Part shown: piece by piece, positions 5,573 to 8,053 of the stretch
Layout: every line of letters begins with the position of its first letter
Numbering within the stretch: the first letter of the stretch is position 1
Origin: Bacillota bacterium
GTDB taxonomy: Bacteria > Bacillota > Clostridia > Acetivibrionales > DSM-1351
NCBI GenBank assembly: GCA_023417285.1
Contig: JAEZFR010000516.1
Span: 1-8,053 of the forward strand
Length of the DNA: 8,053 nucleotides
Direction: 5' to 3'
Made by a program: the position numbers and the translations under genes
The notes under the pieces: generated by a model
What the model saw: the letters and a program-made list of their open reading frames with translations, nothing else
Told to the model about the DNA's origin: nothing
The model's database searches: none

Positions 5573-5629
5573 TTAGTTTTTCTTCTTATCATAGTATGTA
5601 AGTATTGCTATTATAGCAATAACCGCCAT
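5573..5629 (-). pseudogene. Possible remnant of a small hydrophobic (holin-like toxin) peptide gene
   Basis: An 18-codon frame from ATG 5629 encodes MAVIAIIAILTYYDKKKN: a hydrophobic stretch followed by a Lys-rich tail, the shape of small membrane toxins of type I modules. Another frame just upstream (ATG 5673) reads MVLYNYALYSVLLLQ. Joined by one frameshift, the two would give about 33 residues with a Y..L..LLLQ start and a hydrophobic, Lys-ended finish like putative holin-like toxins. No ribosome binding site precedes either ATG. A TATAAT box (5659-5664) lacks a clear -35. A terminator at 5491-5531 follows. This may be chance, a decayed gene, or an intact very short peptide. Confidence 0.25.
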
Positions 5630-5680
5630 TGTAATAATAGTACACTGTACAGGGCGTAATTATATAAAACCATTTTTGCT

Positions 5681-5718
5681 TAAAAAAATAGTACCTGCCC
5701 AAAGGCAAGCACTATTTT
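5681..5718 (-). terminator. Strong intrinsic terminator after the second XRE gene
   Basis: Arms 5704-5718 and 5685-5699 form 15 bp in minus-strand RNA, with a four-base loop. Two mismatches on the plus strand are G-U pairs in minus-strand RNA. The stem is followed by a T-run (complement of 5682-5688). It lies 19 nt after the stop codon of the XRE gene at 5737 and closes the right-hand block. Confidence 0.92.
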
Positions 5719-5736
5719 CTAATCTATTATTATTTA

Positions 5737-6069
5737 TTATATTTCTCTGTTCCGGTGTACCAACATGGCACGTAAAAAATCATTTACCAATGCAATTTCT
5801 TTATTTGATAGCTTATGTGAGAGTAGACTCATTTCAATAAGTTCGGGACTCTCACTTCTTTCATTTTGTCCATATGTTAAATAATCTATTGAAGTATTAA
5901 GTACTGAAGAAATCTTTACAATAGTCTCAAAGGAGAATTTCTTTTCGCCTCTTTCTATTTTACCCATGTACTGCGGTGATATCTCAGCTTTCTCTGCTAA
6001 CTGAAATTGTGTAAGCCCCATCCGCTGGCGTTCTTGTTTAATTCTCTGCCCGATTTCTTTTACGTCCAT
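5737..6069 (-). CDS. XRE-family helix-turn-helix regulator
   Basis: This 110-aa protein is a Cro/C1-type regulator. The HTH domain occupies about residues 5-66, with the DNA-reading unit LTQFQLAEKAEISPQYMGKI followed by ERGEKKFSFETIVKISSVLN. A short helical tail of about 40 residues follows (LSNKEIALVNDFLRAML), which may dimerise. ATG 6069 follows a run of seven G at a 9-nt spacing, an unusual G-only ribosome binding site like that of xis. A strong terminator ends the gene. Upstream (6070-6198) there are three CCATTA copies at 6084, 6125 and 6148 that might be operator elements, but the pattern is weak and no good promoter is visible. It could be the main repressor of the element or a regulator of the block to its right. 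It is distinct from the XRE gene at 1487. Confidence 0.9.
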   Translation of the reverse strand: MDVKEIGQRIKQERQRMGLTQFQLAEKAEISPQYMGKIERGEKKFSFETIVKISSVLNTSIDYLTYGQNERSESPELIEMSLLSHKLSNKEIALVNDFLRAMLVHRNREI

Positions 6070-6198
6070 GAATCAATTCCCCCCCATTAATACCATACAG
6101 GGAATTTTTTCATTTCTAAACAACCCATTAGAGAATATGTATTGTCTCCATTAGGTCTTATTTGATTTAATTATTCATTATACATAGCTAATCATGCA

Positions 6199-6234
6199 TA
6201 AAAATAAGACAAAGTAATCTCTACCCTGCCTTAT
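6199..6234 (-). terminator. Intrinsic terminator after the 94-aa gene
   Basis: Minus-strand arms ATAAGGCAGGGTA (6222-6234) and TACTTTGTCTTAT (6204-6216) form 13 bp, several of them G-U pairs, with a five-base loop, then TTTTT. It begins 12 nt after the stop codon of the gene at 6246 and separates it from the XRE gene at 5737. Confidence 0.75.
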
Positions 6235-6245
6235 CTTCCTTATTT

Positions 6246-6524
6246 CTAGTTGCCCTCTGCTATATAAACTACTTCAATATCATAACCATTTTTCTTTGGA
6301 ATAATATTTACTTGCACCAAGCCCCTCGTTATTTCCGTTACTGAATCAATTCTTATTGAAGATATAATCGTATATAATTCAAAGTAATTATCTTGCAATT
6401 CCTTTAGCTGTTTTCTATAAATTGTTGCGCTTCGTCCTCCTCCAAGAGTTACTTCCTCACAAAAGTCCCATTCTATATAATTGACCTCTGATATATGTAC
6501 AATCTTTGATTTTGTTATGCCCAA
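6246..6524 (-). CDS. Hypothetical protein, unrecognised
   Basis: This protein of 92-94 aa is probably cytosolic, with no signal peptide or membrane segment. Alternating hydrophobic residues (KIVHISEVNYIEWDF near the N terminus; GLVQVNIIP and YDIEVVYIAEG near the C terminus) suggest a small alpha/beta or beta-rich fold around one central helix (RKQLKELQDNYFELYTIISS). No family was recognised. The frame has an ATG at 6530, but the GGAGG ends only 1 nt before it. TTG at 6524 lies 7 nt after GGAGG, the normal distance, and is preferred here; the ATG remains possible. A terminator follows. The gap of about 100 nt to the upstream gene leaves open whether it shares that transcript. A weak promoter, TTGTAG-17-TAGATT, is possible there. 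Confidence 0.75.
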   Translation of the reverse strand: MGITKSKIVHISEVNYIEWDFCEEVTLGGGRSATIYRKQLKELQDNYFELYTIISSIRIDSVTEITRGLVQVNIIPKKNGYDIEVVYIAEGN

Positions 6525-6626
6525 CGCCATTCCTCCTTCATTTATATTTTTTCTAATTATTTTACAGATGCTAATTAGTGATAATCTACTTAGTTAATTT
6601 AAATTCTACAATGAACGAATATTTTA

Positions 6627-7367
6627 TTACCTGAAGGAGAGCCTTTTAATCTCTGCTTCCAGTAAGTTTCGATTCACATCTATATTATCATCTTTATTCT
6701 TTGAGTTTTCTTCCTGCACACGTCCGAAATTCTCATATAGTAAAGCTTTACGTTCTTTGTCCTGTTTATTGAGTGTTTTACTTGAAACTAAGTATTCCAA
6801 ATAACCGATTTGTTCATATGACAGCTTTGATGCAGCTTCCTGCATTCCTTGTTTACTGTATGGCAATAATTGAGATATGCAATTTAAAAAGTCTTTTGAT
6901 GAAATATACGTATTTATAGGTACTGTAGGCAAATTTAATGCTATTTCTAACTCCCCCATTTTTGAATAGTTTATCATCTTTTGATGAAGCCTTGCTTCAT
7001 ATACTTCAATGTCCTTATTTCTCAACACATCTACTATTACATTTACTCCGAAGTCTCTAAATATCCGTTGTTTATCAATATCTATACTGTCATTTATCCC
7101 TTCTACATTTGTCTGCTTTTCATTCATGTTATAAAGCTCTGCTATATTCTCATATCTTAATTTCTTGAATCTTAAATATAGCTGAGTTGTACAATTGAGG
7201 TATTTTGAGTTCATAAGGAAGTCCGTAAATAATCTATAAAATGTTATTTGCCTATCATTTAACTTCTTATTGCCAAATTGGCCTTTTGGCTTTTCTCTGA
7301 TTGTTTCACCATCTGGCCCTAAAAAGTCGTCAACCATAACTTTTAATTGCTGAATAATTACACTCAA
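6627..7367 (-). CDS. Unknown protein, paralog of the adjacent upstream gene
   Basis: This 246-aa protein of unknown function is clearly related to the neighbouring gene at 7385. They share an N-terminal DGE..(x)EKPxGxxGNKxL...R.ITFxRxFxD block (here about residues 19-50). A central segment may be a helix-turn-helix (YENIAELYNMNEKQT...IDIDKQRIFRDFG, about 72-107), followed by the shared pattern IVDVL...D..VYEA.L. Both end in SS.TL...(x)E.(K)..LL..FG.V..E. It is highly charged, with no membrane segment. The start is TTG 7367, with GGAG 8 nt upstream. It begins 17 nt after the stop of the upstream gene, so the two are surely one operon. The HTH is a guess from sequence pattern. A DNA-binding or replication-related role for the element is possible but not shown. 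Confidence 0.82.
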   Translation of the reverse strand: MSVIIQQLKVMVDDFLGPDGETIREKPKGQFGNKKLNDRQITFYRLFTDFLMNSKYLNCTTQLYLRFKKLRYENIAELYNMNEKQTNVEGINDSIDIDKQRIFRDFGVNVIVDVLRNKDIEVYEARLHQKMINYSKMGELEIALNLPTVPINTYISSKDFLNCISQLLPYSKQGMQEAASKLSYEQIGYLEYLVSSKTLNKQDKERKALLYENFGRVQEENSKNKDDNIDVNRNLLEAEIKRLSFR

Positions 7368-7384
7368 TGTAACCTCTCCTTTGC

Positions 7385-8053
7385 TTATATTAATCCCTGC
7401 TCCACAAGTTCCTGTTCATCAATCACATTCCCGAAGTACACTAACAGTTCTTCTTTTTTCTCATGCTCTTCCTCAGTTAATAAAGTACTGCTTAGAATCT
7501 TTCGAATGTAAGCAACTGCATCTTTGTTCAAATCGTTTGATATAGCTTGCATATGTGCTCTAATGTATGGTTTTATAATTTTTATTGTATCATCCAAATC
7601 TTCCAAGGTTGCTTTTGCTGAATCCCCACCCCTTGGTAGTTTTAGTGCTACTTTTTCATCCAGAAGATGCATATTGGTATTTTTGTGCAATACCTCACTT
7701 AATTTCTGTTCATACAAACTTATATCACTATTTTTATATTCTACAATGTCTACTATCATCCGTTCATCGAATAACCTCTTTATTCTGTTGATGTCCCTTT
7801 TTATTCTTTGTGTAACAGTATCCTCTTTTTCCTGACTTTTATATTGTCGCGCATATTCTGAAAGACTTATATGCTTCGTTGTGAGATATCTTTTACTATC
7901 TTCGTGAATTATGTCAGTATGAAGCAATGTATCAATAAACTGCCTGAGAAACGTAATTCTTCTACTTTCAAGATTTTTATTTCCTGTTCTACCTACAGGT
8001 TTTTCAAGTATTTCACCGTCTTTAACAAAGTCACAAAATAGTTCTTGTAGTGC
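7385..8053 (-). CDS. Unknown protein, partial (5' end beyond the window), paralog of the gene at 6627
   Basis: The frame stays open to the window edge and continues past it; 222 C-terminal residues are visible. A TTG at 7927 lies within the conserved N-terminal block and is not the start. Residues encoded at about 7930-8020 (DGEILEKPVGRTGNKNLESR, then ITFLRQFID) align with the N terminus of the gene at 6627, which shows that the protein begins only a few residues beyond the edge. The central part (LSEYARQYK...TVTQRIKRDINRIKRLFDERMIVDIV) has a helix-turn-helix look. The C-terminal SSTLLTEEEHEKKEELLVYFGNV matches its paralog. It has no membrane segment. It is the first visible gene of an operon with the 6627 gene, arising probably from tandem duplication. 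Confidence 0.82.
   Translation of the reverse strand, partial: ALQELFCDFVKDGEILEKPVGRTGNKNLESRRITFLRQFIDTLLHTDIIHEDSKRYLTTKHISLSEYARQYKSQEKEDTVTQRIKRDINRIKRLFDERMIVDIVEYKNSDISLYEQKLSEVLHKNTNMHLLDEKVALKLPRGGDSAKATLEDLDDTIKIIKPYIRAHMQAISNDLNKDAVAYIRKILSSTLLTEEEHEKKEELLVYFGNVIDEQELVEQGLI

Noticed and set aside
7524..7835. Plus-strand frames opposite the gene at 7385
   Set aside because: Hydrophobic antisense shadows of a charged protein; they lack ribosome binding sites, and the minus-strand gene has a conserved paralog next door.

Overview
The window is AT-rich DNA of Firmicutes type, most likely from a clostridial (Lachnospiraceae-like) chromosome. It looks like the left end of an integrated mobile element plus a short host flank. 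The clostridial assignment rests on low GC, strong Shine-Dalgarno sequences, intrinsic terminators with U-runs, and a fragment at 182-207. Read on the minus strand, that fragment matches the conserved 3' end of a type A RNase P RNA, the form found in Clostridia but not in Bacillus. All recognised genes are on the minus strand.

Layout: 1-181 is host flank and contains the rnpB terminator. Position 182-207 is the rnpB 3'-end fragment, the likely attachment site. From 208 to 654 there is no gene. Positions 694-1146 hold a two-gene unit: a small Cys/His-rich protein, then a DUF2188 protein. A consensus promoter (1416-1444) and a hairpin-rich leader of about 260 nt precede it. Positions 1487-2029 encode an XRE-family regulator whose promoter lies inside a 23-bp inverted repeat. 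Positions 2202-3764 form the recombination module: a tyrosine integrase, an internal hairpin terminator, and an excisionase-like winged-helix protein. A SymE-family toxin gene lies just upstream (3945-4133). From 4134 to about 5490 lies a gene desert that is strikingly poor in G on the plus strand. It is followed by a possible decayed small hydrophobic peptide gene (5573-5629).

The right part (5737-8053) holds a second XRE regulator with a strong terminator, a 94-aa unknown protein, and two tandem paralogous proteins of unknown function. The distal paralog runs off the window.

Inferred working: integrase and excisionase would catalyse site-specific integration and excision at the 3' end of rnpB. 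An insertion there normally rebuilds an intact gene on one side and leaves a short duplicated tail on the other, and the tail is what is seen here. The intact rnpB should therefore lie to the right, beyond the far end of the element. The first XRE gene, the Cys-rich gene and the DUF2188 gene sit between int and the attachment site, a usual place for cargo. The second XRE protein may control the right-hand block. No capsid, relaxase or conjugation gene is visible, so phage, ICE and island cannot be told apart.
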